From CAMTUH01 sp947084935 (GTDB taxonomy: Bacteria; Pseudomonadota; Gammaproteobacteria; Coxiellales; Coxiellaceae): a stretch of DNA of 64,000 nt. Under the pieces are notes generated by a model. It saw nothing but the letters and a program-made list of their open reading frames with translations, did no database searches and had not been told where the DNA came from. The DNA is taken from assembly GCA_947084935.1 (NCBI GenBank), contig CAMTUH010000004.1:1-64000 (forward strand). The letters are read 5' to 3'. Shown here piece after piece: positions 16,691 through 26,430 of the stretch (positions are counted from its first letter, which is position 1; every line of letters begins with the position of its first letter). The position numbers were made by a program, and so were the translations under genes.

Positions 16691-17669
16691 CCGTAACTTT
16701 CCCTTTGAAAATTCGGTACGAATGATACGTGTAATACAGCAACAAGGGCAGCATAATCAGAGTACCGACGAGCATAAAGAGGAGTGAAGACTTCGGTGCA
16801 GCGGCTTCCCAAAAGGGAATGGAGCGCGGCACGATATAGGGCCAACTGCTGATCACGAATCCGATGTAACACATTAAGAACAGCGCAATCGTCAGCCAAA
16901 ACGGGCTGTATTCCCGTTTTCCTTGCAACGCAAACCACTCAAAAAACCAAATGGCAACGCTGAGCAAGGGCAGAATGGACAAATAGCCAATGAGCTCTGG
17001 GTTAAGCCAACGGGCCTTGATTTGTGGATCAATAAACGGTGTCCAGAAGCTAATACCCAGCGCAAAAAAGGCGGTAATGATTAAAATGACTTTGGCGGTT
17101 CGCGTGCATTTTTCTTGAAGTTTTTCTGTTGTTTTCGATATGAGCCACGTTGAACCCAGCAACGCGTAGCCAAAAATCAGCGCCACGCCGCAGGTCACGC
17201 TGAATGGAGTAAACCACGCGTACGCTGGAACGACCAATTGACCCGGTGTCACGTTGAAGCCTTGCACGAAAGTCCCCAGTAAAATACCCTGCAACAAGGC
17301 TGCGATGATCGACCCCAAAAAAAACGAAACGTCCCATATTTTTTTACCGGTTTCCGCTTTGAGACGAAACTCAAAACACACGCCACGAAAGATTAACGAA
17401 ATAACCATCAACAACATCGGCAGGTAAAGCGTGGGCAGAATAATGCTGAAAGCCAGTGGAAACGCGCCGTACAAACTGGCGCCGCCGAGCACTAACCACG
17501 TTTCATTGCCGTCCCACACCGGCATGATTGTGCTGATCATGATATCGCGGTGTCTCGCGTTAAACAGCGGAAATAAAATTCCGATTCCCAAATCAAAACC
17601 ATCCAGAATAACATACATAATAACAGCAAAAGCGATAATCCCAATCCAAATGGTGGCCAGTGCAATCAT
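16674..17669 (-). CDS. cydB: cytochrome bd-type quinol oxidase subunit II
   Basis: Inner-membrane subunit that pairs with CydA to oxidise quinol and reduce oxygen. The N-terminus reads through IMYVILDGFDLGIG, the diagnostic CydB segment. About eight to nine membrane helices span the 331 residues. Its start overlaps the cydA stop by four bases. The pair resembles the cyanide-insensitive (CIO) branch by size. A short DUF2474-like ORF overlaps its end. Confidence 0.95.
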   Translation of the reverse strand: MIALATIWIGIIAFAVIMYVILDGFDLGIGILFPLFNARHRDIMISTIMPVWDGNETWLVLGGASLYGAFPLAFSIILPTLYLPMLLMVISLIFRGVCFEFRLKAETGKKIWDVSFFLGSIIAALLQGILLGTFVQGFNVTPGQLVVPAYAWFTPFSVTCGVALIFGYALLGSTWLISKTTEKLQEKCTRTAKVILIITAFFALGISFWTPFIDPQIKARWLNPELIGYLSILPLLSVAIWFFEWFALQGKREYSPFWLTIALFLMCYIGFVISSWPYIVPRSIPFWEAAAPKSSLLFMLVGTLIMLPLLLYYTYHSYRIFKGKVTDVIHY

Positions 17670-19039
17670 GTTTTTTTCTCGGGTAAAGCGGACAAATATT
17701 TAAAGGGTTGATCCTCAATACGCGGCTCAATTTCTTCGGGGCCTCTGCGTATAATTTTAATCAAATAATGAAAGTAGAAAAAACCGAAAATAATGCCGTA
17801 GACAATAATAATTAATAAAAACGCGACGATGACGTGGTAGAGATCCACTTGAGAAGCAGCCACGTCTGTACGCAGAAGATTATAAACGACCCACGGTTGT
17901 CGACCCGTTTCTGCCGTTATCCAACCGCACCACAGCGCTAAAAAACCGATGGGGGAAGCAAGAGTCATTAAGCGTAAAAACCAGCGTTTTTCATACAGGG
18001 TTTTTCTCATTCGGTACCACAGCCCAATCAGCGCGAATAAAAACATCAAGCATCCTAAGCCGACCATCATTCGAAACGCGTAAAAAACAAAGGGGACGTA
18101 CGGTTGATTGGCTTGGGCTACGGTTTTTAGCCCCACTAAAGATCCGTTCCATTGGTGGGTGTTGAGGAGTGCAGCTCCGTGCGGTATTCCAAAAGAAAAA
18201 TAATTGCGCTGTGTTTTCACGTCGGGATAAGCAAAAATTAAAAAAGGCGCGCCGCGCTGCGTGTCCCACACGCCTTCCATGGCCGCAGTTTTAATGGGTT
18301 GATTTTTATGAACCTCAAGGCCAACGCTGTCTCCGATGAGAATTTGTAAGGGAGACAAAATCGCCAGCGCCGCTAACGTAAACGAGAAACAGGTTTTCGC
18401 AATTTCCACGTGTTTCTTTTTAAGTAAATAATGCGCGGAAATACCTGCGATCATGAAGCCTGCTACAAGGTATGCGGCTATTAACATGTGTAAAAAGCGA
18501 GAAATGACTGATGGATTAAAAATCACGTGCCACCAGTTTTGAACGACCAGTTGAGTTCCTTGCACGGTAAATCCCGCCGGTGTTTGCATCCAGGAATTCG
18601 CTGATAAAATCCAAAATGCGGAGAGGGTGGTTCCAATCACCACGAGCAAGGTCGAAAAATAATGTAACTTTGGACCTACGCGATTCCAGCCAAAAAGCAT
18701 TACACCTAAAAAACCGGCTTCGATGAAAAAAGCCGTGAGTACTTCGTACGTAAAAAGCGCCCCCAAAACGGGGCCGACGATGTTGGTGAAACCCGACCAG
18801 TTTGTGCCGAATTGAAATTCCATGACGATTCCGGAAACGACACCCATGCCAAAAGTTAGTGCAAAAATCTTAGTCCAGAATTTACAAAGGTGCAGGTATT
18901 TGGGATTTTTAGTCTTGAGCCAAACGCCTTCCATGATCGCTAAAAACAGAGCCATCCCAATGCTGAAGGCGGGGAAAATAATATGGAAAGTAACGGTGAA
19001 AGCGAATTGGATGCGAGAAAGTAAAGTGGTGGTAAGCAT
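17666..19039 (-). CDS. cydA: cytochrome bd-type quinol oxidase subunit I
   Basis: Heme-bearing subunit of the terminal oxidase. The GRQPW motif and the surrounding WCGWITAETGRQPW segment are intact. At 457 residues it lacks the long Q-loop of E. coli CydA (about 520 residues), which points to the short-loop or cyanide-insensitive type. First gene of a three-gene minus-strand operon with cydB and the small ORF. A 114-base divergent spacer separates it from the threonine dehydratase gene. Confidence 0.95.
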   Translation of the reverse strand: MLTTTLLSRIQFAFTVTFHIIFPAFSIGMALFLAIMEGVWLKTKNPKYLHLCKFWTKIFALTFGMGVVSGIVMEFQFGTNWSGFTNIVGPVLGALFTYEVLTAFFIEAGFLGVMLFGWNRVGPKLHYFSTLLVVIGTTLSAFWILSANSWMQTPAGFTVQGTQLVVQNWWHVIFNPSVISRFLHMLIAAYLVAGFMIAGISAHYLLKKKHVEIAKTCFSFTLAALAILSPLQILIGDSVGLEVHKNQPIKTAAMEGVWDTQRGAPFLIFAYPDVKTQRNYFSFGIPHGAALLNTHQWNGSLVGLKTVAQANQPYVPFVFYAFRMMVGLGCLMFLFALIGLWYRMRKTLYEKRWFLRLMTLASPIGFLALWCGWITAETGRQPWVVYNLLRTDVAASQVDLYHVIVAFLLIIIVYGIIFGFFYFHYLIKIIRRGPEEIEPRIEDQPFKYLSALPEKKT

Positions 19040-19153
19040 TAATCCTTCCAGCGGTTCATTCCTGGCTATACTTCCGTTGTATTATACCGAATTATCTCCA
19101 ATTATCAATCGATTGCTGACTGATTGCTCTTTTGGGCCTATAATAAAAGTGTT

Positions 19154-20116
19154 ATGAACGTGAAGTCCGAAGTGGAATTGGCAATCCGGCGTATTCGCCC
19201 TTACGTCCGCGAAACCTTTTTGCAGCATTCTCCTCCCTTGAGTCACGTGAGTGGCGTACAAATCTTTTTCAAACTGGAAAATTTGCAATTCACGGGTTCG
19301 TTTAAAGTGCGGGGAGCAACGAATAAATTGCTGACGTTGTCACCGAGTGAACGGGAGAAAGGCATTGTGACGGCTTCTTCGGGGAATCACGGTGCGGCGG
19401 TGGCTTACGCCCTGAAACAGTTTCAAATGAAGGGCATGGTTTTTGTGCCAGAAAATGCCTCGAAAGCAAAAATCAGTAACATTAAAAGATACGGGATAAC
19501 ACCGGAATTTTATGGCACCGACACGGGGCAGACGGAAATGCATGCCGAAGCGTACGCCAAAAAAAATGGGATGACCTACGTTTCGCCGTACAACGATCCC
19601 TACGTCATCGGAGGACAGGGGACTATTGCGGTTGAACTTTTAAAGCAATTGGATTCGATTGATGCGATTTTTGTGCCGCTGGGCGGTGGTGGATTGATTT
19701 CAGGGATTGCGGGTTACGTGAAGGGTGTGAAGCCAGAAATTCGCATTATCGGCTGTTCGCCGGAAAATTCACCGGTGATGATTGAATCAGTAAAAGCCGG
19801 AAAAATTATCGAAATGGTTTCAGAACCTTCTTTATCCGACGGAACGGGCGGTGGTTTGGAACCCAATTCGATCACATTTTCGCTGTGCCAAAAATTCGTC
19901 GATGACTATATTACCGTCACCGAAGAAGAAATAAAAAATGTGATGAGGCAATTCATCGAAAATGAGCGTTTGTTGGTTGAAGGTTCTGGGGTTGTTTCAC
20001 TCGCCGCATTACTCAAAGTTCGCGAAAAATACGCAGGAAAAAACGTGGTACTGATCGTGAGTGGTGGGAATGTGAGTTTGGAAACTCTGCGTACGGTATT
20101 GCATCAAGGCTACTAG
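19154..20116 (+). CDS. threonine/serine dehydratase, PLP-dependent
   Basis: Fold-type II PLP enzyme that deaminates threonine to 2-oxobutanoate (or serine to pyruvate). The PLP lysine is K51 in FTGSFKVRGA; SSGNHGAA and the glycine-rich LGGGGLISG phosphate loop follow. At 320 residues it has no C-terminal ACT-like regulatory domain, so it is like the catabolic TdcB or serine-racemase types rather than full-length IlvA. I chose the ATG at 19154, since the ten codons upstream are not family-like. Confidence 0.9.
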   Translation: MNVKSEVELAIRRIRPYVRETFLQHSPPLSHVSGVQIFFKLENLQFTGSFKVRGATNKLLTLSPSEREKGIVTASSGNHGAAVAYALKQFQMKGMVFVPENASKAKISNIKRYGITPEFYGTDTGQTEMHAEAYAKKNGMTYVSPYNDPYVIGGQGTIAVELLKQLDSIDAIFVPLGGGGLISGIAGYVKGVKPEIRIIGCSPENSPVMIESVKAGKIIEMVSEPSLSDGTGGGLEPNSITFSLCQKFVDDYITVTEEEIKNVMRQFIENERLLVEGSGVVSLAALLKVREKYAGKNVVLIVSGGNVSLETLRTVLHQGY

Positions 20117-20149
20117 TTTCTTCCCCAGCTTTCCGGTATATTTCTTCGA

Positions 20150-21400
20150 ATGATTAGACCTTTAGCGTTATACGTTGGTCTGCGGTATACGCGAGCCAAG
20201 CGCCGAAACCACTTCATTTCCTTTATCTCCTTAGCATCGATGCTCGGTATCGCTTTAGGGGTTGCCGTATTAATCACAGTATTGTCGGTTATGAACGGAT
20301 TTGATTACCAAATCCGCAGTCAGTTTTTCTCTATAGCGCCTGAAGTAACAATTATAAGTGGTCAGAATATTGATGATTTCTGGGTAAATCTTCAGAAAAA
20401 GATAAATTTATTACCACAAGTCGTTGATTCTGCTCCGTATGTCAGCGGAATGGGTATGCTCACCAACCAGGATGTCGTGAGTGGGGCCAATGTGATTGGC
20501 ATTTTACCCTCGGAAGAAACAAAGATTTCCGACCTCGGGCAAAAGCTAGTGGTTGGGAAACTCAGCAGCCTTACCTCAGGTTCGTATAACCTGGTCATCG
20601 GGCAGAAGTTGGCGGAGCGCTTGGGGTTATTTGTGGGGAACAAGGTAACGGTTTTTACGCCCCAAGCAACGACGACTCCGTTTGGGGTTATTCCGCAGTT
20701 TCGTCGGTTTACCATCAGCGGTATTTTTGATACGAAGAGTGGGTTTGGTTTCGACACGGGTGTGGTTTACGTAAATCTGCAAGACGCTCAGCGTTTGTTT
20801 CCGCCGGGGCAGGGGAATAGTGGCTTACACATTAAGCTGCAGAGCATTTATCAGGCGCAAGCCGTCACGAACACACTGCGAAACATTCTCCCTAAAAACT
20901 TTTTAGTGACGAACTGGACGGAACAATACGGTCCTTTTTTCAGTGCGATTGCCATGGAAAAAACCATTATGTTCGTCATTTTGTTATTAATCGTCGCTGT
21001 CGCCGTATTCAACTTAGTTTCTACCTTGGTCATGGTAGTCAACGATAAACGCGCGGATATTGCGATTTTACGAACTTTGGGCGCTAGCCCGCGCACGATT
21101 ATGTCGATTTTCATTATTCAAGGAGCCATCATCGGGCTCGTGGGAACCTTGTTGGGAATTATTGGCGGCGTGATTCTCGCGCTGAATGCGACGGAGATTG
21201 TTAATGGAATACAAAATTTATTTCACGTGCAGTTTATTCAGTCGTCCGTGTATTTCGTCGATTTCTTACCCTCCCGCTTAGAGTTTGGTGATGTGATTGA
21301 GGTGTCTCTGATTGCGTTGGCACTGAGTTTATTGGCCACGATTTACCCCGCCATTATCGCGTTTCGTACGCAGCCGGCAGAGGCTTTGCGTTATGAATAA
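20150..21400 (+). CDS. lolC: lipoprotein-releasing ABC permease LolC/LolE-type
   Basis: Inner-membrane permease that extracts outer-membrane lipoproteins for the carrier LolA. One N-terminal TM helix (about 23-45) is followed by a large periplasmic domain and three C-terminal helices (FtsX-like). Length 416 residues. Only one permease gene is present beside lolD, so the transporter may be a homodimer of a LolF-like protein. Its end overlaps lolD by eight bases. Confidence 0.93.
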   Translation: MIRPLALYVGLRYTRAKRRNHFISFISLASMLGIALGVAVLITVLSVMNGFDYQIRSQFFSIAPEVTIISGQNIDDFWVNLQKKINLLPQVVDSAPYVSGMGMLTNQDVVSGANVIGILPSEETKISDLGQKLVVGKLSSLTSGSYNLVIGQKLAERLGLFVGNKVTVFTPQATTTPFGVIPQFRRFTISGIFDTKSGFGFDTGVVYVNLQDAQRLFPPGQGNSGLHIKLQSIYQAQAVTNTLRNILPKNFLVTNWTEQYGPFFSAIAMEKTIMFVILLLIVAVAVFNLVSTLVMVVNDKRADIAILRTLGASPRTIMSIFIIQGAIIGLVGTLLGIIGGVILALNATEIVNGIQNLFHVQFIQSSVYFVDFLPSRLEFGDVIEVSLIALALSLLATIYPAIIAFRTQPAEALRYE

Positions 21401-22085
21401 AGTTTCTGCGGTCAATTGTGAACGGCTCAGTAAAACCTACGTGGAAGGCAAAATTCGCGTGCCGGTGTTGAAAGACATCGCGTTTTCCGTGCAGCCGGGT
21501 GAGTTGGTTGCGATTGTTGGCGCTTCGGGTGCGGGAAAGTCCACTTTTTTACAATTGCTCGGAGGACTGGATAAGCCGACCGATGGGCGGGTGTTCGTGG
21601 CTGGTCATGATATTAATCAGTTGAGTGAAACGGAAAAGGGGAAAATCCGAAATCGCTATCTTGGTTTTATCTATCAATTCCACCATTTATTGCCGGAATT
21701 TAATGCATTAGAAAACGTCTGTTTGCCGTTACTGATGCGTGGGGTAAAGCCGAAATTAGCTAAAGCTCGTGCCTTGGAATACATCGAACGCGTTGGTCTT
21801 ACCAATCGTCAAACGCATCGTATCGGCGAGTTATCCGGCGGGGAACGGCAACGCATTGCTATTGCACGTGCTTTGGTAACGGAACCACACTGCGTTTTAG
21901 CAGACGAGCCGACGGGTAATTTGGATCAAGGAACGGCGGCGCAGGTGGGCGAATTAATTTTAGAATTGAATCGTGTGCTCAAAACCAGTTTCGTGATTGT
22001 TACGCACAATCTCGATTTAGCCAAAAAAATGAATCGTCTGTTGGTTTTGGAGCAGGGAAATTTGAACGCGAGGGAAAACCGCTGA
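21393..22085 (+). CDS. lolD: lipoprotein-releasing ABC ATPase LolD
   Basis: ATPase that powers lipoprotein release with the LolC/E permease. Walker [11 protein letters not shown]-loop region, signature LSGGERQR and Walker [13 protein letters not shown] are all present in 230 residues, the usual size. Overlaps lolC by eight bases, so the two are translationally coupled. The coding frame of hflX probably begins across its stop codon. Confidence 0.95.
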   Translation: MNKVSAVNCERLSKTYVEGKIRVPVLKDIAFSVQPGELVAIVGASGAGKSTFLQLLGGLDKPTDGRVFVAGHDINQLSETEKGKIRNRYLGFIYQFHHLLPEFNALENVCLPLLMRGVKPKLAKARALEYIERVGLTNRQTHRIGELSGGERQRIAIARALVTEPHCVLADEPTGNLDQGTAAQVGELILELNRVLKTSFVIVTHNLDLAKKMNRLLVLEQGNLNARENR

Positions 22086-22138
22086 AGCAATCGAGTCGTT
22101 ATTTTATTGAACGTTACCGGGGCGGTGAACGCGCGATT

Positions 22139-23374
22139 TTGGTGCACATCGATTTTTACCAACACATCCATCCGGGGTCTTTGAGTGAATTTGAAGAGCT
22201 CGCACGATCCGCGGGTAGTACGGTTTTAGGGATTATTACCGGGAAACGCACGAAACCGGAATCGAAATATTTTATTGGCGTTGGCAAAGCGGATGAAATC
22301 AAAAACGCCGTTCAGGACCACCACGCTAATTTAGTGCTTTTCAATCACGAACTGACTCCGGCTCAAGAACGCAATCTTGAAAAATTATTTCAATGTCGTG
22401 TGGTGGATCGAACCGGTTTAATTCTGGATATTTTTGCACAACGCGCTCGAACCTTCGAGGGAAAATTGCAAGTCGAGCTGGCTCAGTTAAATCATTTGAG
22501 TACGCGATTAGTTCGCGGGTGGGAACATTTGGAGCGGCAACGTGGTGGTATCGGTTTGCGTGGCCCTGGTGAAACGCAGCTAGAAACCGACCGCCGTCTC
22601 ATTGCCACGCGCATTAAATCCATCCACAAGCGCTTAGAGAAAGTAGAAAAACAACGTGAACAAGGGCGTCGTTCTCGTCAACGAGCTGCGGTCCCCACGG
22701 TTTCTTTGGTGGGCTATACCAACGCCGGTAAATCCACGTTATTTAATCGATTGACTCAAGCAATGGTTTACACGGCCGATCAGTTATTTGCAACGTTAGA
22801 TCCTACGTTGCGGCAAATTCAATTGCCGTCTCTGGGGAAAATTATTTTAGCGGATACGGTAGGTTTTATTCGTGAATTGCCTCACGATTTAGTTGCGGCC
22901 TTTCGGGCAACCTTGGAAGAAACGCGCCAAGCCGATTTATTGTTGCACGTCATTGATGCCGAGTCGCCTTATTCCAACGACATGATTCATGAAGTGCAGA
23001 AAGTACTGAAGGAAATAGGAGCCGATTCGGTTCCGCAATTGCACGTGTACAATAAAATTGATCTCAAAAAAAGCACCCCTCCTCGCGTGGATTACGACGA
23101 AGCCAAGAAGCCGCGTCGCGTTTGGGTATCGGCATTGACCGGACAGGGGATTCCGCTATTGGAGCAAGCGCTCGTGGATTTACTTTCGGATACAATTGTT
23201 AATTGTGAAGTCGTGCTGAACAATGATGAGGGCAAATTGCGCGCGAAATTATATGAGATGGACGTTGTGCAAAAAGAGAAATACGATAAACAGGGGCGCA
23301 GTCATTTACACCTGGCTATTCAGCGGAAAGATTATCAGCGGTTGTTGGAAGTTCGTGCCCAACCTACGCCTTAG
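22139..23374 (+). CDS. hflX: ribosome-associated GTPase HflX
   Basis: GTPase that splits stalled ribosomes. The N-terminal HflX domain, the RGPGETQLETDRR linker, the G1 motif GYTNAGKST, DTVGFI and NKID are all present. Using the GTG at 22139 gives 411 residues. However, homology continues upstream in frame (ERYRGGERAIL before VHIDF), as in the E. coli N-terminus. The real start is therefore likely non-canonical: CTG at 22082, overlapping the lolD stop and preceded by an AGGGA site, or ATT at 22106. No ATG, GTG or TTG lies in that extension apart from the TTG at 22136. Confidence 0.92.
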   Translation: MVHIDFYQHIHPGSLSEFEELARSAGSTVLGIITGKRTKPESKYFIGVGKADEIKNAVQDHHANLVLFNHELTPAQERNLEKLFQCRVVDRTGLILDIFAQRARTFEGKLQVELAQLNHLSTRLVRGWEHLERQRGGIGLRGPGETQLETDRRLIATRIKSIHKRLEKVEKQREQGRRSRQRAAVPTVSLVGYTNAGKSTLFNRLTQAMVYTADQLFATLDPTLRQIQLPSLGKIILADTVGFIRELPHDLVAAFRATLEETRQADLLLHVIDAESPYSNDMIHEVQKVLKEIGADSVPQLHVYNKIDLKKSTPPRVDYDEAKKPRRVWVSALTGQGIPLLEQALVDLLSDTIVNCEVVLNNDEGKLRAKLYEMDVVQKEKYDKQGRSHLHLAIQRKDYQRLLEVRAQPTP

Positions 23375-23403
23375 TTGCATGAGGTTTGCGGGGTCCGTAG
23401 AAT
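23375..23403 (+). promoter_or_regulatory. sigma-70 promoter for purA
   Basis: TTGCAT (23375-23380) and TAGAAT (23398-23403) are spaced by exactly 17 bases, starting immediately after the hflX stop. It would give purA its own transcript with a leader of about 28 bases. Confidence 0.6.
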
Positions 23404-23419
23404 GTGGGCGCAGCTATAG

Positions 23420-24730
<1,311 letters not shown>

Positions 24731-24756
24731 CTTGGATTTGATAACGTAGCGAAGCC

Positions 24757-24797
24757 GTAGCCTGGGTTACGCCCGAAGCGGGCTGCACCCAGACTAC
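24757..24797. repeat. palindromic repeat, GTAGCCTGGGT family (short copy)
   Basis: A 41-base palindrome with GTAGCCTGGGT at the left and its near complement ACCCAGACTAC at the right. The same termini occur at 35228-35339, 48828-48905, 52763-52892 and 59508-59621. The remainder of 24731-25032 (302 bases) is leader DNA for the porin gene, in which I see no gene and no convincing promoter. Confidence 0.8.
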
Positions 24798-25032
24798 TTT
24801 TAATATTCTCTTAAGGTTACTGCGGTAAATTAATGATTGCTTAAGGAACTTGCGTGTCGCCGCTGGCGGTGGCCCAGGCCTATCTTCCATCCTCTTAATT
24901 CGAGGGGGTTTCTTGCCTGAACGGAAGCGGACAGTATGGGGACATGACCGTATTTTGTTGGTTTTTAACGACAAATTCGGCTGTGTGCTCATTGTTGTTT
25001 TAGAACCGTTTACCACAGGTGGGAATACGACC

Positions 25033-26424
25033 ATGTTTCATCGAAAATTTATCACGGCCGGCACCTTATGCTTGTCCCTAGCCGCTTCCACAGTTTTAGC
25101 TCAAGCTACTACGAATCCAGGCTCGACTCCATTACCGGCCTCCAATGCAAAATCCAGCGCAAAGGTAAAAACAAAGAAGCCAACCGCAAGCAGTGTGACG
25201 CCCAGCCAAGTACAAAGTGCAAACACAAACACCACGGTTCCCTCCGGTCAATTCGTTACGGCTGATTCGAGTTCAACTGCTTCAGCACCGAACCCAGTTA
25301 ACGTGGCCTCAAAATTTGGCTTGGGAGGAAAATCACGCATTAAAATTAATGGTTTTTTATCCGCCGGCGCTTCGAAAACAGATACCGCAGCTAATTATAA
25401 TATTCCCGGCCACGGTTCCATCAACAACAAATTTAATTTTACAACAAATTCATTAGCAGGCATTCAAATCACCGGCAATATGACCCAACAATTGTCCGCC
25501 GTAATCCAATTAGTAGCGGACGGTGATGATATTAACGGAAATTCTCCGTACCGCATTAATGCCGAGTGGGCGTTCTTGCGTTATGCACCGTTTGAAAGTT
25601 TACAATTTCGCGCAGGTCGCTTCCGTATTCCAGCGTTTATGTATTCGAATACAGAAGAAATTGGATACACGTATCCGTGGGTCTTTTTGCCACCGGAAGT
25701 TTATCGAATTGTTCCATTCGATAATATGAATGGTTTCGATATGATTAGTACGGTAAATTTGGGAAATAGCGGATGGTATCTGCAACTCCAACCGTTTGTA
25801 GGTCAAAACCAGAGTAAATTTGATTTATACACCAATGCACCCGCTGCGTTATTGCCGCCGGGAACCACCGCAACCTTCGATGAAAACGACATCATCGGTG
25901 GTGTAGTAACGCTGGGCAATCAATATCTCACGTTACGCGGCAACTATACCCGCGTGCGATTAAACGGTTACATTCCCAATTTGAGTACCGTGGGTGGGCA
26001 ACAGGTTAACTTATTTAATAACCAGGAAACGAACTTCTACAGTCTGGGTGCGAAATTTGATTATCAGAACGTGTTGATGGTGGGCGAATACGCGCACCGT
26101 GAAACACCGGATCAAATCGCGAGTTTAACCGGTTATTATGGAATGGTGGGATACCGCATTGGAAAATTACTACCGAATTTCACCTACGCGCGATTGAGAA
26201 CGACCAATGCCGCGCAATTACTGGTAACGCAGCCCTTCGCTGAATTGCCACAAGATCAATATTCGTATACGTTGGGTGCCGCGTATTACATCAACAGCAA
26301 TTTGGTTGCGAAAGTGGGCGTCAGTCAAATCACGCCGACAAATGGAACCAACGGTCTTTTCCAAACGGCGCCAGGAGACAGACACGTTTATTTGTATAGC
26401 GTTTCGTTAGACGCCATATTTTGA
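25033..26424 (+). CDS. outer-membrane porin-like protein
   Basis: A signal peptide (about residues 1-24, ending VLA-QAT) is followed by a Ser/Thr/Ala-rich linker (about 25-95). A beta-barrel region begins near IKINGFLSAGAS. Repeated strands with alternating hydrophobic residues and the C-terminal phenylalanine (DAIF) fit an outer-membrane barrel of the general porin or DcaP/OprO-like type. Length 463 residues. I chose the ATG at 25033 because it gives a clean signal peptide; the much longer open frame upstream is not coding-like. It is followed 6 bases later by the transglycosylase fusion. Confidence 0.8.
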   Translation: MFHRKFITAGTLCLSLAASTVLAQATTNPGSTPLPASNAKSSAKVKTKKPTASSVTPSQVQSANTNTTVPSGQFVTADSSSTASAPNPVNVASKFGLGGKSRIKINGFLSAGASKTDTAANYNIPGHGSINNKFNFTTNSLAGIQITGNMTQQLSAVIQLVADGDDINGNSPYRINAEWAFLRYAPFESLQFRAGRFRIPAFMYSNTEEIGYTYPWVFLPPEVYRIVPFDNMNGFDMISTVNLGNSGWYLQLQPFVGQNQSKFDLYTNAPAALLPPGTTATFDENDIIGGVVTLGNQYLTLRGNYTRVRLNGYIPNLSTVGGQQVNLFNNQETNFYSLGAKFDYQNVLMVGEYAHRETPDQIASLTGYYGMVGYRIGKLLPNFTYARLRTTNAAQLLVTQPFAELPQDQYSYTLGAAYYINSNLVAKVGVSQITPTNGTNGLFQTAPGDRHVYLYSVSLDAIF

Positions 26425-26430
26425 TTTTTG

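Noticed and set aside
24850..25032. Extended N-terminus of the porin frame
   Set aside because: The signal peptide starts exactly at the ATG at 25033 and the upstream codons do not look coding.
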